In this document: in pieces, positions 35,173 through 43,827 of the stretch | Layout of the letters: each line of letters starts with the position of its first letter | Position numbering within the stretch: position 1 is the stretch's first letter | Assembly: GCF_027286305.1 (NCBI RefSeq) | Contig: NZ_CP114599.1 | Coordinates: 3,038,001-3,102,000 of the forward strand | Length of the DNA: 64,000 bases | Direction of reading: 5' to 3' | Source of the DNA: Phenylobacterium sp. NIBR 498073 | GTDB taxonomy: Bacteria; Pseudomonadota; Alphaproteobacteria; Caulobacterales; Caulobacteraceae | Made by a program: the position numbers and the translations under genes | Notes under the pieces: generated by a model | What the model was told of the DNA's origin: nothing | Databases searched by the model: none | The model's input: only the letters and a program-made list of their open reading frames with translations

Positions 35173-35769
35173 GGAAGTGGAGAGCCGAGCCCGGGGCCGC
35201 GTGAGATGAGCCGCCGGCGATAGTGAAGGTCGTGCAGCGCGCTCAGGCGAAGCGCAGCGTCCCGGCGCGCTGCACTCCCGATCGCTTTTTCTCCAGCAGG
35301 TCCACGGGGTCGCGCCTCCGCCCATAGGTTCCGAGGAGCCCGGCCGCGCAGGGGGGAACTGATTACTTGATAGGACAGTCCGTGCGGATGTCGGGAGAGC
35401 CCGACGCCCGTCCTCAGGACTTATAGCCGGTGCTAAATAACGACTTTCAATTGATTGTTGCCGCTTTGCCGCCTTTGCGCGTCCCCCCGCCGAAACCGCA
35501 GGCCTCGAATGGGCTGATGCGACAGGGGAGCTATTGTCGCCGTCCGGTACGGCGACGTCCTTCTCTGGTCGAGCGACGGCCGCTTGCTTGGGCTTCAATT
35601 TCCCAGCCGCGAGTGGGGGCGTCAACGCCCAGTGCGCCGGTGCTCGAGCCTTGGGGCGTGGGCGGGGCGCGGTCTGGTTTGGGAGCTCTCGATCAGGTCA
35701 GAGCCATGCCTTTCCCGATCGGTGCATTCTCCGTCCTCTGCGATCCGGGCTCGGATCCGACAGAAAAGC
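35173..35769. other. 597-bp gap between convergent genes
   Basis: The two flanking genes both end here (PEP-CTERM from the left, lasso cyclase from the right). Open frames are present on both strands but have no domain or plausible start. I see no T-tailed hairpin. The gap could be the scar of a lost gene, for example a lasso isopeptidase or transporter, but no trace of one is recognisable. Confidence 0.45.
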
Positions 35770-37533
35770 TCAATTGGTTTGGGCGTGGTTCACGGGCCCA
35801 CGCGGCAGCCGCGCCAGCAAAGAATATGGCCCAGTGTTGCGCGCCGTACGCGCCTCCCAGCTGCAGACCCACAGTTCCAGGGCCGCGCTGGTCATGATCG
35901 CCCCGTAACCGCCTCGCCAGACCAGTTGCTCGACCGTGAGCATTCGCTCGAGCGCCTCCCGATCCAGCAGCCCCTCGGCCGCCAACCGCCCCTCAAGCAG
36001 GAGCGGCCGCAGCTCGTCCAGGCCGGAAGCGATCAGGCGCCCATAGTGGCTGGTGAGCCGGCCCTTGCCCTGACGCGCGATGACGCCGGCGGGCAACCGG
36101 TCGGCGAAGGCGGCGCGCGCGAGCGCCCGGTCGTGTCCGCCCGCCGTCAGCTGCACGACGTCGAGCGGCAGACAGGCCTCCATCAGCGGCTGGCTGAGCA
36201 AGGGATGGCGCAGCCTGGCCGCCGTTCCGCGCCGGCTCGCGCCGTTCAGCGACAAGGCCGCGGCCAGGCACGCGACCTGCAGCGCCTTGGCCGGCGGGAG
36301 ACCGGCTGCGTCGGCGAGCCAGGGATGGACGCCGGCCGCCCTGGCTCCGTCCCAGGCGGCGGGCGAGAGGTGCTGTGGCCGGGCCTTTAGTCCAGGCGCG
36401 CCCAGCCGCGCGCCGAGCGCTTCGCGCAGGATGCTCCAGGTCGAGCGGCCGGTTCGTCGGGCGAGCACCGCGAGCAGCGCCGGACGAATCGCGCCCGGAA
36501 GCGCATCGGCGGCGATCAGCGCGCTGGGCGCCTGGAAGAACAAATGATCGCCGCCCTGGCCGGTCATCAGGACATCGGCGCCCAGCTCCCGGCAGCAACG
36601 GGCCATATCGCGGTCATGCTCGAAATCGAGCGCATTGAGCGCCGGCCGCGCCCCCGTCGCCCGCTCCTCCAGCGCGGCGAGGTCGAACGCCGGCGGGGAC
36701 TTTTCGATTTCGATGAGCTCGAGCCCAAGCCGACGGGCGATCTCACGCGCAAACGGACGCTCGTCGGCGCCAAGCTCGCGCGAATAGTAGTTCACCGCCA
36801 CCACGTCGCGGCCCTTGAGCGCGCTGGCGACGATCGCCGAGTCCAGGCCGCCGGAGAGTTCGATCACGGTCCGCGTGCCTGCCTGCGCGCCGACGACCTC
36901 GTCGACCACCGCCCGCAGCCGCTCCTCCGCCTGCCCCCCGCCGCTTTCCCTCCGACGGGCGACATGCGCCGGGCGCCAGATGGGCCTCGCCCCGTCGCGC
37001 ACCGACCAGAGCTCGCCCGGCGCGATGGCCTGCACGTGGCTCAGGGCCAGTTCGCCAGAGGCCATGGCCGGGTCGGCGAGGATCGCCCCGAGCCGCCCCC
37101 AGTCGACGCCCAGACCGGGCGGCAGCCAGCGGCCCAACCAGGCCGGCAGGTCGTCGGCGATCAGCAGGGCCTCGCCAAATCGCCAGGCCAGCGCGTCGAG
37201 TTCGCCGGAAGGACAGCGGAGCACCGTCCAGGATCCGCCCGGCCCGTTACCCACGACCGCGACATAGCCGCCCCAGGCGGTTGCACAGAGATGTTCGGCC
37301 ATCTCCCGCGCAGGCCGCCGGGCGATCGGCGTGACGGCGCCCGCGCGCTCGTGCAGGTCCCCGATCAGCACGCCGCCTGCGATTGCGCGGACCGGCGGCG
37401 GACATGGGCCGCCATGCGCCACCGTCAGGCCGTCCGCCCGCAGGGCGATCGTCCAGTCCTCTGGCGCGGCCCGCTCCAGATCGGAGAGCCATACAGGCCG
37501 TTCCCCCGGCCAGGCGATGACCAGGTAACTCAT
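35770..37533 (-). CDS. Lasso peptide cyclase (asparagine synthase-like, C protein)
   Basis: The 587-residue protein has an N-terminal glutaminase-like region without the catalytic Cys2 (starts MSYLVIAWPG). The synthetase domain carries the ATP pyrophosphatase loop IELSGGLDSAIVASAL (~residue 225) and MTGQGGDHLFFQAPSALIA. McjC-type enzymes adenylate an Asp/Glu side chain of the core peptide and close the macrolactam onto the N-terminal glycine. Its ATG overlaps the stop of the B-protein gene by 4 bp. With the precursor and B gene upstream it completes a minimal A-B-C lasso set. Confidence 0.9.
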   Translation of the reverse strand: MSYLVIAWPGERPVWLSDLERAAPEDWTIALRADGLTVAHGGPCPPPVRAIAGGVLIGDLHERAGAVTPIARRPAREMAEHLCATAWGGYVAVVGNGPGGSWTVLRCPSGELDALAWRFGEALLIADDLPAWLGRWLPPGLGVDWGRLGAILADPAMASGELALSHVQAIAPGELWSVRDGARPIWRPAHVARRRESGGGQAEERLRAVVDEVVGAQAGTRTVIELSGGLDSAIVASALKGRDVVAVNYYSRELGADERPFAREIARRLGLELIEIEKSPPAFDLAALEERATGARPALNALDFEHDRDMARCCRELGADVLMTGQGGDHLFFQAPSALIAADALPGAIRPALLAVLARRTGRSTWSILREALGARLGAPGLKARPQHLSPAAWDGARAAGVHPWLADAAGLPPAKALQVACLAAALSLNGASRRGTAARLRHPLLSQPLMEACLPLDVVQLTAGGHDRALARAAFADRLPAGVIARQGKGRLTSHYGRLIASGLDELRPLLLEGRLAAEGLLDREALERMLTVEQLVWRGGYGAIMTSAALELWVCSWEARTARNTGPYSLLARLPRGPVNHAQTN

Positions 37534-38171
37534 GGCTCGAGCGCCAGGATCGGCTCAAAGCCGGCGACATGTTCGAGATGGTCGTCGAGCACCAAGTCCC
37601 CGGCCTGAAGCCAGCAGTGGGCCTCGAAGGTGTAGGTCTGCACCCCGAACACCCAGCTTGCCGAAACGCCGTGGCGTCGCAGAAAGGCGAGCAGAAAGCA
37701 GCTGCGGAAGAGGCAGACGCCCTGCGCCGGAACCCAGGGCAGCATCCTTTCGAAGTCGTGCGCCAGGCGCCCGATCAGCGCCTCGTCCCCACATGCGCCG
37801 TTCGCCTGGCGCTGCGATCGCGCGATCATCTCGCCAAAGGGAACGCGCCAGTAGCTGCGGGCAAGGTCGCTCCATGCCAGCGCCATCGTAAGAGGACGGG
37901 CGCGCCGTCCAGGCAGGCAGGCGGCCAGGTCGCGCGCCGCCGGCGGGGCGAGGAAACGCGGCTCGGCCGGACCCGTCTCGATCGCGCCGGCTTCGGCAAG
38001 CGCCTCGGCCAGATCCTGGGCGCCGACCCTGAGCGCCGTCGTTCCGGCGCTCAGGGCGATGTAGGGCGCGCAGCCCGGAAGGCAGGCATAGGAGCCTTGC
38101 CTCAGATTAAGGAGAACCAGGTCCTCGCCGCAGCAGGCGGCGTGGACGTGGGGCGAGAGGCGATGGGTCAT
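37530..38171 (-). CDS. Lasso peptide B protein (leader recognition plus transglutaminase-like protease)
   Basis: The 213-residue protein joins a PqqD-like leader-binding part (~1-80; EDLVLLNLRQGSYACLPG) to a McjB-type cysteine protease domain (~95-213). The catalytic triad candidates are Cys153 (PAQGVCLFRSCFLLAF), His185 (FEAHCWLQ) and Asp196 (LVLDDHLEH), spaced as in McjB. It should cut the leader off the precursor before cyclisation. The start is ATG 38171, 62 bp after the precursor stop. It is translationally coupled to the cyclase gene. Confidence 0.92.
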   Translation of the reverse strand: MTHRLSPHVHAACCGEDLVLLNLRQGSYACLPGCAPYIALSAGTTALRVGAQDLAEALAEAGAIETGPAEPRFLAPPAARDLAACLPGRRARPLTMALAWSDLARSYWRVPFGEMIARSQRQANGACGDEALIGRLAHDFERMLPWVPAQGVCLFRSCFLLAFLRRHGVSASWVFGVQTYTFEAHCWLQAGDLVLDDHLEHVAGFEPILALEP

Positions 38172-38233
38172 GCGGTGATGAGATTGCGAAGGAGCGAGCG
38201 CCGCCCCGGGAGCGCGGCGCTCGCAAAGTCGCC

Positions 38234-38335
38234 TTACGGGTGCGGCTGGTAATCCAGCTCGTAGTCGGCGCCCACGATGCCGCGGGTCAGGCACTTGGCG
38301 TCACCGAAGGTGATGAGCTTGAACTTCGAAGACAT
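38234..38335 (-). CDS. Lasso peptide precursor (A gene)
   Basis: The 33-residue peptide is preceded by a strong AAGGAGG site. Its leader, MSSKFKLITFGDAKCLTR, has the family Thr at -2 (Thr17) and a GxA-type recognition stretch similar to proteobacterial lasso leaders. The predicted 15-residue core is GIVGADYELDYQPHP. Gly1 and Glu8 would close an 8-residue ring, leaving a 7-residue loop/tail LDYQPHP. Glu8 is the only acidic residue at position 7-9. It lies between the GntR gene and the B gene on the same strand. The product is inferred; no mass evidence is available. Confidence 0.88.
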   Translation of the reverse strand: MSSKFKLITFGDAKCLTRGIVGADYELDYQPHP

Positions 38336-38420
38336 GGCTGCCTCCTTGCTGGCGTTCGTCGCGGTCTTGCGACAGGACCAGGAAGCATTCGCCTTCAAAT
38401 TGATTCAAAGCATATCTCGA

Positions 38421-39029
38421 CTATTGCGGGACTATATTCTCGTCCTGCCCGGCCTGGCTCCGCAGCGCCGCGACGATGGCGCGGCCGCTCGACAGCCTGC
38501 GCTCGTGATAGGCCGCCAGTTCCTGACGCAGGTCATCGATCTCAACGACCCCTAGCAGCGCCGACAGTTCGCCTTCCACGTCGCTGAGCACACGCTCCTC
38601 GACGAGCCGAGGCGCGGCGAGCCGGTCGGCGAGCAGGCGGTTGGCCCTGGTCAGCGCAGCGCTGTGGCTCTGGTGGACGATGTGGGCGAAGAGATCCTCT
38701 GCGCTCGCGGCCGCGCTCGGTTCGAGACCGGGCCCACGGGCGCCTGCGCGCGACAGCGCAATGTCCAGATAGGCGCCCTGCAACTCATAGAGATCCGTCA
38801 GGTCGACGACATCGAGGCGCCAGGCGAAGTAGCCCTGTCCCCGGCGGTCCTCGATCAGGCCTTCGCCGGAGAGCCGCGACAAGGCCTCGCGGACAGGCGT
38901 GGCGCTGAGGTCGAGATCGTTCGCCAGCTCGGTGATCGCCAGGCGCTCGCCCAGTACATATCGACCTGCCCGCACGCGTTGACGCACTGCACAGATCGCC
39001 TGCCCGAATGGATCGCGATCCTTCTCCAT
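38421..39029 (-). CDS. GntR-family regulator of the lasso cluster
   Basis: The 202-residue protein has an N-terminal GntR winged helix (GRYVLGERLAITELANDLDL, SATPVREALSRLSGEGLIED, ~residues 22-62). A C-terminal all-helical FCD-type domain follows. The start is ATG 39029. It is transcribed toward the precursor gene, 85 bp away. In that gap the minus strand holds two near-copies, ATAGTCCCG and ATAGTCGAG, which might be its operator half-sites. A role in lasso gene control is inferred from adjacency. Confidence 0.8.
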   Translation of the reverse strand: MEKDRDPFGQAICAVRQRVRAGRYVLGERLAITELANDLDLSATPVREALSRLSGEGLIEDRRGQGYFAWRLDVVDLTDLYELQGAYLDIALSRAGARGPGLEPSAAASAEDLFAHIVHQSHSAALTRANRLLADRLAAPRLVEERVLSDVEGELSALLGVVEIDDLRQELAAYHERRLSSGRAIVAALRSQAGQDENIVPQ

Positions 39030-39360
39030 GACCTGCCTGAACCGCCCCGATCCGCCTCGACCACTGGTTGTCGTCTCTATGGCAGGGTGGGAAGAGACGG
39101 CGGCCCCGAAAATCCCGCAGAGGAGAAAATCGCACCCTACCCCGCGCTTGCGGCGAATATACGCAAACTTCTTTCGCAACCAACCGCCGTTTCCAAAAGG
39201 TTTCCACCGCGAAAACACGCGATGCGGCGCCGGCGCGGCGCCCCACAGGATTGCGGGGAGCACGCTGGCGCAAATTCAGCTAACGATGGGATGCTCGACA
39301 GCCGGAGGTTGCGACGCATGACGACAGGCCTCGGCGAACGCCAGAGCCTTTCCGCCGCGT
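39030..39360. other. 331-bp gap between the lasso regulator and trb remnants
   Basis: The DNA should carry the GntR promoter (minus strand). No intact frame is recognised. Upstream trb genes (J, L, F and most of G) expected in a complete conjugation module are absent, so this is probably a deletion endpoint where the lasso cluster was inserted. Confidence 0.45.
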
Positions 39361-39561
39361 TGGAAGAGATCCCAGCCAACCTACCTTCGGCTGAAGCGCC
39401 GGCGCTGACCCTGATCGGAGACGACGGCAAGCCGGTCCTTGCCAACTACCGCCAGCAGGGGGGGGCTATTCACGGTCGATGGCGTCATAGACCTCGCCGA
39501 ACTTCGGCTCGGCAAGGCGCAGGTCGTCCGCATCGCCCGGCAGCGGGAGGGCTCGCGATGA
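39361..39561 (+). pseudogene. trbG: C-terminal remnant of trbG (VirB9-like) with a G-run frameshift
   Basis: The frame PANLPSAEAPALTLIGDDGK followed by PVLANYRQQGG is the end of a TrbG/VirB9 domain. At the eight-G run 39448-39455 the reading frame shifts. With one G fewer it would continue into LFTVDGVIDLAELRLGKAQV and then VRIARQREGSR, ending in an ATGA overlap with trbI. The N-terminal two-thirds of the gene are missing. Both the truncation and the frameshift make it non-functional. Confidence 0.75.
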
Positions 39562-40607
39562 GCAAGACGCCTCCAGCCGTGGCTCCTGACCAGGGACTCC
39601 TGGCTCGCGTTCTGCGCCCGCCGGTTATCCGGCTCAAGAAGAGCGCGGCGATCACGCTGGTCCTGGCCGGCGCCATGCTGCTGGCGGGCGCTCTGACCTG
39701 GTCGTTCGTCGTCGTTCCGCAGATCCGCGACGCCCAGCGGCAGGCCGCTCGGGAAGAAGACCCTCCCAACGCCCAGCAACAGGCGCGGCCAAGCGAGATC
39801 GTGACCAGCCAGCCGGCGAGCTATGACCGGCTGCCTGCCCCGCGCGTTCTCGGCGGCGCGCCGGATGCGCGGAGCGAGCCACCCAAGCCGCAGCCCGCTC
39901 GCGCTCCGCCCACGCCGGCGCCGAGATCAATCGCGGCTACTGATCGCCGTGAGGCCGAGCGCGCGGCCCTGCTCTTCACCCTTCCCCATGCAAGCCCTGG
40001 CCGCCCTCCGCCCGAAGCGTCGGCGGCGACCTCGCCAGAAGCTTTCGCGCTAAAGGCCGGCTCGATCATCCCCGCGCGGCTGCTGAGCGCCATCGACACC
40101 GCCCGGCCAGGGCCCGTGGTCGCCGTCGTCAGCGCCGAGGTCTTCGACAGCGCCAGCGGCCGCAGACTCCTGATCCCGCAAGGCGCGCGTCTGGTCGGGA
40201 GTCACGAAGGCGCCTCGCGCTACGGAGATCGACGGGTCGTCCTCACCTGGGAGCAGCTTCAGTTGCCGGACGGTCAGACCGTCGCGCTTTCCGGCGCGCC
40301 TGGTGTCGATGCGCAGGGCGCGAGCGGCGTCGAGGGCCGAGTCGATCGTCGCCTGGGACAGCTTTCGATCGCGACGCTCTTCGCCGGGGCCGTCACCGCG
40401 CTCGGCCAGGCTGCGCGGGACGGCGACAACGAAGCCGGCGGCCTTCTGCTGGACGTCGGCGACGCTGCGGCCATCGAGGCGGCCCGTGTCGGCGGCAAGC
40501 TGATCGATCGCGAGCTGCAGGTCTCGCCGTCCATTCGTCTCGAGGCTGGCGCTCCGCTACGCGCGCTGCTCACCCGCGACCTCCAGTTAAAGGCCTGGAC
40601 GCCATGA
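39558..40607 (+). CDS. trbI: Conjugal transfer protein TrbI (VirB10-like)
   Basis: The 349-residue protein has a cytoplasmic N-terminus, one membrane helix (AAITLVLAGAMLLAGALTWS, ~residues 31-50), a Pro-rich periplasmic linker and the TrbI/VirB10 beta-barrel domain (residues ~165-349). That domain includes LKAGSIIPARLLSAIDT, LLIPQGARLVGSHEG and VDRRLGQLSIATLFAGAV. In an intact type IV secretion system it spans the envelope. It is whole here, but its partners are missing. It overlaps the trbG remnant and traF genes by 4 bp each. Confidence 0.9.
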   Translation: MSKTPPAVAPDQGLLARVLRPPVIRLKKSAAITLVLAGAMLLAGALTWSFVVVPQIRDAQRQAAREEDPPNAQQQARPSEIVTSQPASYDRLPAPRVLGGAPDARSEPPKPQPARAPPTPAPRSIAATDRREAERAALLFTLPHASPGRPPPEASAATSPEAFALKAGSIIPARLLSAIDTARPGPVVAVVSAEVFDSASGRRLLIPQGARLVGSHEGASRYGDRRVVLTWEQLQLPDGQTVALSGAPGVDAQGASGVEGRVDRRLGQLSIATLFAGAVTALGQAARDGDNEAGGLLLDVGDAAAIEAARVGGKLIDRELQVSPSIRLEAGAPLRALLTRDLQLKAWTP

Positions 40608-41095
40608 TCGCTTCACGGCGCACCGCCCTGGCGGCGTTGGCGATGTGCGCGCTCGGCCTGGCCAGCCAGACCGGACTGAAGCTGGCGATCGTCAATGAGA
40701 GCCCGAGCCTTCCGCGGGGGCTCTATTTGCGCCAGCCCTCCGGCGCCCTGCAGCGCGGCGCCATCGTCGCCTTGCCCCAACCGTCCAGCGCGCGCGCCTA
40801 TCTGGCCGGGCTGGGCGCGCCCGGCGACATCCTTCTCCTCAAGAGGATCGCCGGCATGCCTGGCGACATCGTCTGCGCAAGCGATGGCCTGGTGCAGGTG
40901 CAGTCCAGGCAGGTCGCGGTCCGGGCAAGAGACCATGGCGCACGAGCGCTGCCGACCTGGGCCGGCTGCCGCCCCCTGCTGGCCGGGGAAGTGTTCCTGC
41001 TCGGCGACACCCCTGACAGCTTCGACAGCCGCTACTTCGGGCCGGTCTCCGCCGAAGACCTGGCCGGGACGTTCGCACTGGTCGTCCGATGGTGA
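40604..41095 (+). CDS. traF: TraF-like S26 signal peptidase of conjugative transfer
   Basis: The 163-residue membrane-anchored protein has a signal-anchor (AALAMCALGLASQTGLKLAI). The catalytic Ser is in VNESPSLPRGLYL and the Lys in ILLLKRIAGMPGD, the S26/TraF arrangement. EVFLLGDTPDSFDSRYFGPV is the usual C-terminal motif. TraF cyclises or processes the conjugative pilin TrbC. No trbC gene is visible. It overlaps trbI by 4 bp and the transglycosylase gene by 7 bp. Confidence 0.9.
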   Translation: MIASRRTALAALAMCALGLASQTGLKLAIVNESPSLPRGLYLRQPSGALQRGAIVALPQPSSARAYLAGLGAPGDILLLKRIAGMPGDIVCASDGLVQVQSRQVAVRARDHGARALPTWAGCRPLLAGEVFLLGDTPDSFDSRYFGPVSAEDLAGTFALVVRW

Positions 41096-41679
41096 GGTTC
41101 GTCGCCGTGCTGCTTCTGATCGCCTCCTCCCGGCCCGCCTTCGCCGCCGACTGGTCGCGCGCCGGCGGCGGCCTCCTCATCAGGCAGGACGCCGGCGCGC
41201 AGGCAGACAGCCCTGCGCCCGCGCCTCCAGCGCCCCGACGGGCCGCTCAGCCGTTCGACGATCTGATCGTCTCCGCCGCCGCGGTTCATGGTTTGGATCC
41301 GAAGCTGCTTCACGCGCTGGTCGTCGTGGAGAGCGCTTACCGCCCCGATGCGCTCTCGTCGGCAGGCGCCGCCGGCCTCACGCAATTGATGCCGTCCACA
41401 GCCGCCGAGCTCGGCGTGCGGGACCGCTACGACATCGAGCAGAACCTTAGCGGCGGCGCGCGATACCTTTCTGAGCAGCTTCGCCGTTTCGGCGACGTAC
41501 GTCTGGCCCTCGCCGCCTACAACGCCGGCCCGTCGAGGGTCAGCGCGCAGGGGCGGGTACCGCAGATCGCCGAGACGCAAAACTATGTGTCGGCCGTCGT
41601 TGACTGCTACCTGGCCCTGAGCGCCGGTCGCGCCGTGCGCACAGCCAGCGGATGCCGCTCGCCGGCAGGTGCAAGATGA
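41089..41679 (+). CDS. Lytic transglycosylase (VirB1/TrbN-like)
   Basis: The 196-residue protein has a signal peptide (VAVLLLIASSRPAFA, ~residues 5-19). Its SLT domain, ~residues 60-180, contains LHALVVVESAYRPDALSSAG with the catalytic Glu, LTQLMPSTAAELGV and LALAAYNAGPSRV. It would open peptidoglycan for the transfer apparatus. It overlaps the traF gene by 7 bp and looks intact. Confidence 0.92.
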   Translation: MVRFVAVLLLIASSRPAFAADWSRAGGGLLIRQDAGAQADSPAPAPPAPRRAAQPFDDLIVSAAAVHGLDPKLLHALVVVESAYRPDALSSAGAAGLTQLMPSTAAELGVRDRYDIEQNLSGGARYLSEQLRRFGDVRLALAAYNAGPSRVSAQGRVPQIAETQNYVSAVVDCYLALSAGRAVRTASGCRSPAGAR

Positions 41680-41751
41680 CACCGCCGCCGCCCCACGCCG
41701 CCCGCCATGGGTCGATGGCCGTTCGATCTGCGGCTCCTGGGGAGGCGCGAC

Positions 41752-42108
41752 ATGCCCCCGCCTGAAGACCACCTGCCCGTCAGCGGCAGACTGCTGTCCT
41801 GGCCCGCTGTGCGCGAGAAGGTCGGCATCAGCCGGACGACCGCCTGGCGGCTGCAGAACCGTGGGGCCTTCCCGCGACCGGTCGAGATTTCGGCCGGGCG
41901 CGTCGGCTGGAGGGAGGAAGACATCGAGGCCTGGGCGGCCAACTTGCCGCCCCGCACAGTGCGCAAGACAGGCGTGGCCAGGGTGGACGGCCAAAGACTC
42001 CGGCTCATCCCGCCCGATCAGCCATCGCCGGCCGCGGCGGGCGCCAAGCCGGTCCGAGGCCGTTCGCGTCCGCAAGCGCCTTCCCGCCAGCTCGGCTTCG
42101 ACTTCTGA
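41752..42108 (+). CDS. AlpA-like HTH protein
   Basis: The 118-residue protein carries a MerR/AlpA-type winged helix (LLSWPAVREKVGISRTTAWR, then LQNRGAFPRPVEISAGRVGW, ~residues 14-55). A basic tail (KPVRGRSRPQAPSRQLGFDF) follows. AlpA proteins act as excisionases or transcription activators on integrative elements. The start at ATG 41752 is supported by GGGGAGGCGAC. It is the last plus-strand gene before the convergent relaxase. Confidence 0.8.
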   Translation: MPPPEDHLPVSGRLLSWPAVREKVGISRTTAWRLQNRGAFPRPVEISAGRVGWREEDIEAWAANLPPRTVRKTGVARVDGQRLRLIPPDQPSPAAAGAKPVRGRSRPQAPSRQLGFDF

Positions 42109-42120
42109 CACCCAGCGTCC

Positions 42121-43344
42121 TCATAGCGACGTTCCGAGATCACGCGCCGCGCCCAGGACGGTCAGCTTCACCCCTTTGGGCGAGACTTCCATCACGACCT
42201 GCGCGCCGCGATCTGGCGGGGGCGTTCCAGGGCCAAGCGTCGCATAGTGCTCTGCGCCCGCGCGATCGCGCACGATCGCATAGCTGACCGCGCCGATCTC
42301 GTCGTGATGGCCCGATCGCGCCACTTCCCCCACGATCCTGCCCGCCGCCTGAATGCTCACGCTTCGCCCGATTTCGAGCTGGCGCTGGTTGAGGGTCCGG
42401 ATGACGTCCATCCGAAGCTGGGCTTGGCGCAGGTGTTTTTCGAGGCCGGGGCTCAGTCGGTATCGGGCCCCGACGCGCTGGGCGAGCCCGATCTGCTCCA
42501 GATGACGCAGCCTGCCGCGGCTCAGCGCCGACCAGGCGTCGGTACGTCCGACGCCATCGGCGACCAACCCATGCTCGTCGGCGTCGGCCACCAGCTGGCG
42601 ATCGAGTTGCGTAAACCGAGCGGCCTTGGTCTGACGCCAAAGTCGCTGCTCGGCGGCCTGGCGGCTGAGATCGCCGAGACGCTCCTGGGCCGCAGCCTGG
42701 GCGTGGATCCGGATGCCGTGCGAGATCACCGCCCGGGGCATGACGAGGTCAAGTCCATCCGCCCGCCGGCCGCGCACCAGCACATGGGCGTGGGGCTGGT
42801 CGGTATCGAAGTGGCAGGTGGCGATCCAGGCAAGCTGCGGTTCATGCAGATCCTTCGCCGTCCGCGCCATCACGTCCCTCACATAGTCGGGCAGATCAGC
42901 GATCCTGTCCCCATGCTCGGGAGAAATGATCAGCCGGAAGTGATGGCGGTCCTGGCGCCAATCCCTGATCGCCTGCGCTGCGGAGAGGCCGTCCTCGTCA
43001 CGACTGAAAAACGTCGGCCGCGCGCTGTCTTCTCCCGCTCCCGCGCGGCCAAGATAGGCGACGTGGCGGCCCAGCACGCCCGCGCCTGCAGAACGTCCGA
43101 AGCGCCGGGAAACCAGCGCCTTGACGACGCCCCTCTGCGAGGCGTCGATGTGCATGGGCCGCCGTCCCCATGCACCGCTTCGATCGCCAAGGGCGAACCG
43201 GCGGTTGGCTGCAAGCTTCACAAGGATCTGGGTGCGGACCGGTTCCCCTGCTCGCCTCAATGACTTCGGCAGCGCGACGTCGGGCGGCTCGGCGGCATGC
43301 GGCCTCGCCGCGAGGCGCTCTTCCATGAAGTCGCGCACCAACAT
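42121..43344 (-). CDS. VirD2-type relaxase (DUF3363 family), possibly C-terminally shortened
   Basis: The 407-residue protein carries the relaxase segment SRRFGRSAGAGVLGRHVAYL, then HHFRLIISPEHGDRIADLPD and the metal-binding His motif DTDQPHAHVLVRGRRADG. Relatives in alphaproteobacterial elements are often 550-650 residues, so the ~150 missing residues may reflect truncation at the stop 42121. It nicks the origin of transfer in intact systems. No oriT could be named with confidence. It starts 4 bp after the AlpA-like gene stop. Confidence 0.85.
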   Translation of the reverse strand: MLVRDFMEERLAARPHAAEPPDVALPKSLRRAGEPVRTQILVKLAANRRFALGDRSGAWGRRPMHIDASQRGVVKALVSRRFGRSAGAGVLGRHVAYLGRAGAGEDSARPTFFSRDEDGLSAAQAIRDWRQDRHHFRLIISPEHGDRIADLPDYVRDVMARTAKDLHEPQLAWIATCHFDTDQPHAHVLVRGRRADGLDLVMPRAVISHGIRIHAQAAAQERLGDLSRQAAEQRLWRQTKAARFTQLDRQLVADADEHGLVADGVGRTDAWSALSRGRLRHLEQIGLAQRVGARYRLSPGLEKHLRQAQLRMDVIRTLNQRQLEIGRSVSIQAAGRIVGEVARSGHHDEIGAVSYAIVRDRAGAEHYATLGPGTPPPDRGAQVVMEVSPKGVKLTVLGAARDLGTSL

Positions 43345-43348
43345 GGCG

Positions 43349-43618
43349 CTAGCGCTGCGCGCCGGGCATCCGGCTTGGCGGCCGCGCAGGCGCCAGGCGT
43401 TCAGCCGTGACGTCGCTGGTCGATGCCCGGCGTCCGCGTTCGGCCCAGTCCTGCAGGTCCGCCACGGCATAGACGACCCGCCCGCCAATCTTGCGATAGG
43501 TCGGACCGGTGCCATAGGTGCGGTGTTTTTCGAGCGTGCGGCCCGATACTCCGAGAAGCCTGCCCGCCTCGGGTGTGCGCAGGAAACGCTCGGGGAGCGG
43601 CGAGAAGTGGGTGTCCAT
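43349..43618 (-). CDS. AlpA/excisionase-like HTH protein
   Basis: The 89-residue product has the HTH FLRTPEAGRLLGVSGRTLEK and then HRTYGTGPTYRKIGGRVVYA with the ending DLQDWAERGRR. It is closely similar to the domain fused to the C-terminus of the neighbouring integrase. It is a candidate excisionase for island excision. The start is one of two adjacent ATGs; 43618 gives better spacing from GGAGG. It lies directly upstream of the relaxase gene. Confidence 0.8.
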   Translation of the reverse strand: MDTHFSPLPERFLRTPEAGRLLGVSGRTLEKHRTYGTGPTYRKIGGRVVYAVADLQDWAERGRRASTSDVTAERLAPARPPSRMPGAQR

Positions 43619-43827
43619 CATGGCCTCCGATGCTGCTTGGAACCTCATCACTAGGCGCCAAGCTCAGATCGCCGCAAAGCTCCTTCATGAAAGCGGACCA
43701 CCCGCCGCCAGTTCCTCGCCGTGTTCAGGTCGTTTCATTGAAACAGCGGGAAACAAGGCGCACACGCCCGCAACCTTGCATCACATTTTCTTGAGATAAA
43801 TCAGTTAGATCGACCTGCGTCGTGACT

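Noticed and set aside
38234..38335. Alternative core starting at Ile20 of the lasso precursor
   Set aside because: Lasso rings in this family normally begin with Gly directly after a Thr-Xaa pair. Only Gly19 places an acidic residue at position 7-9.
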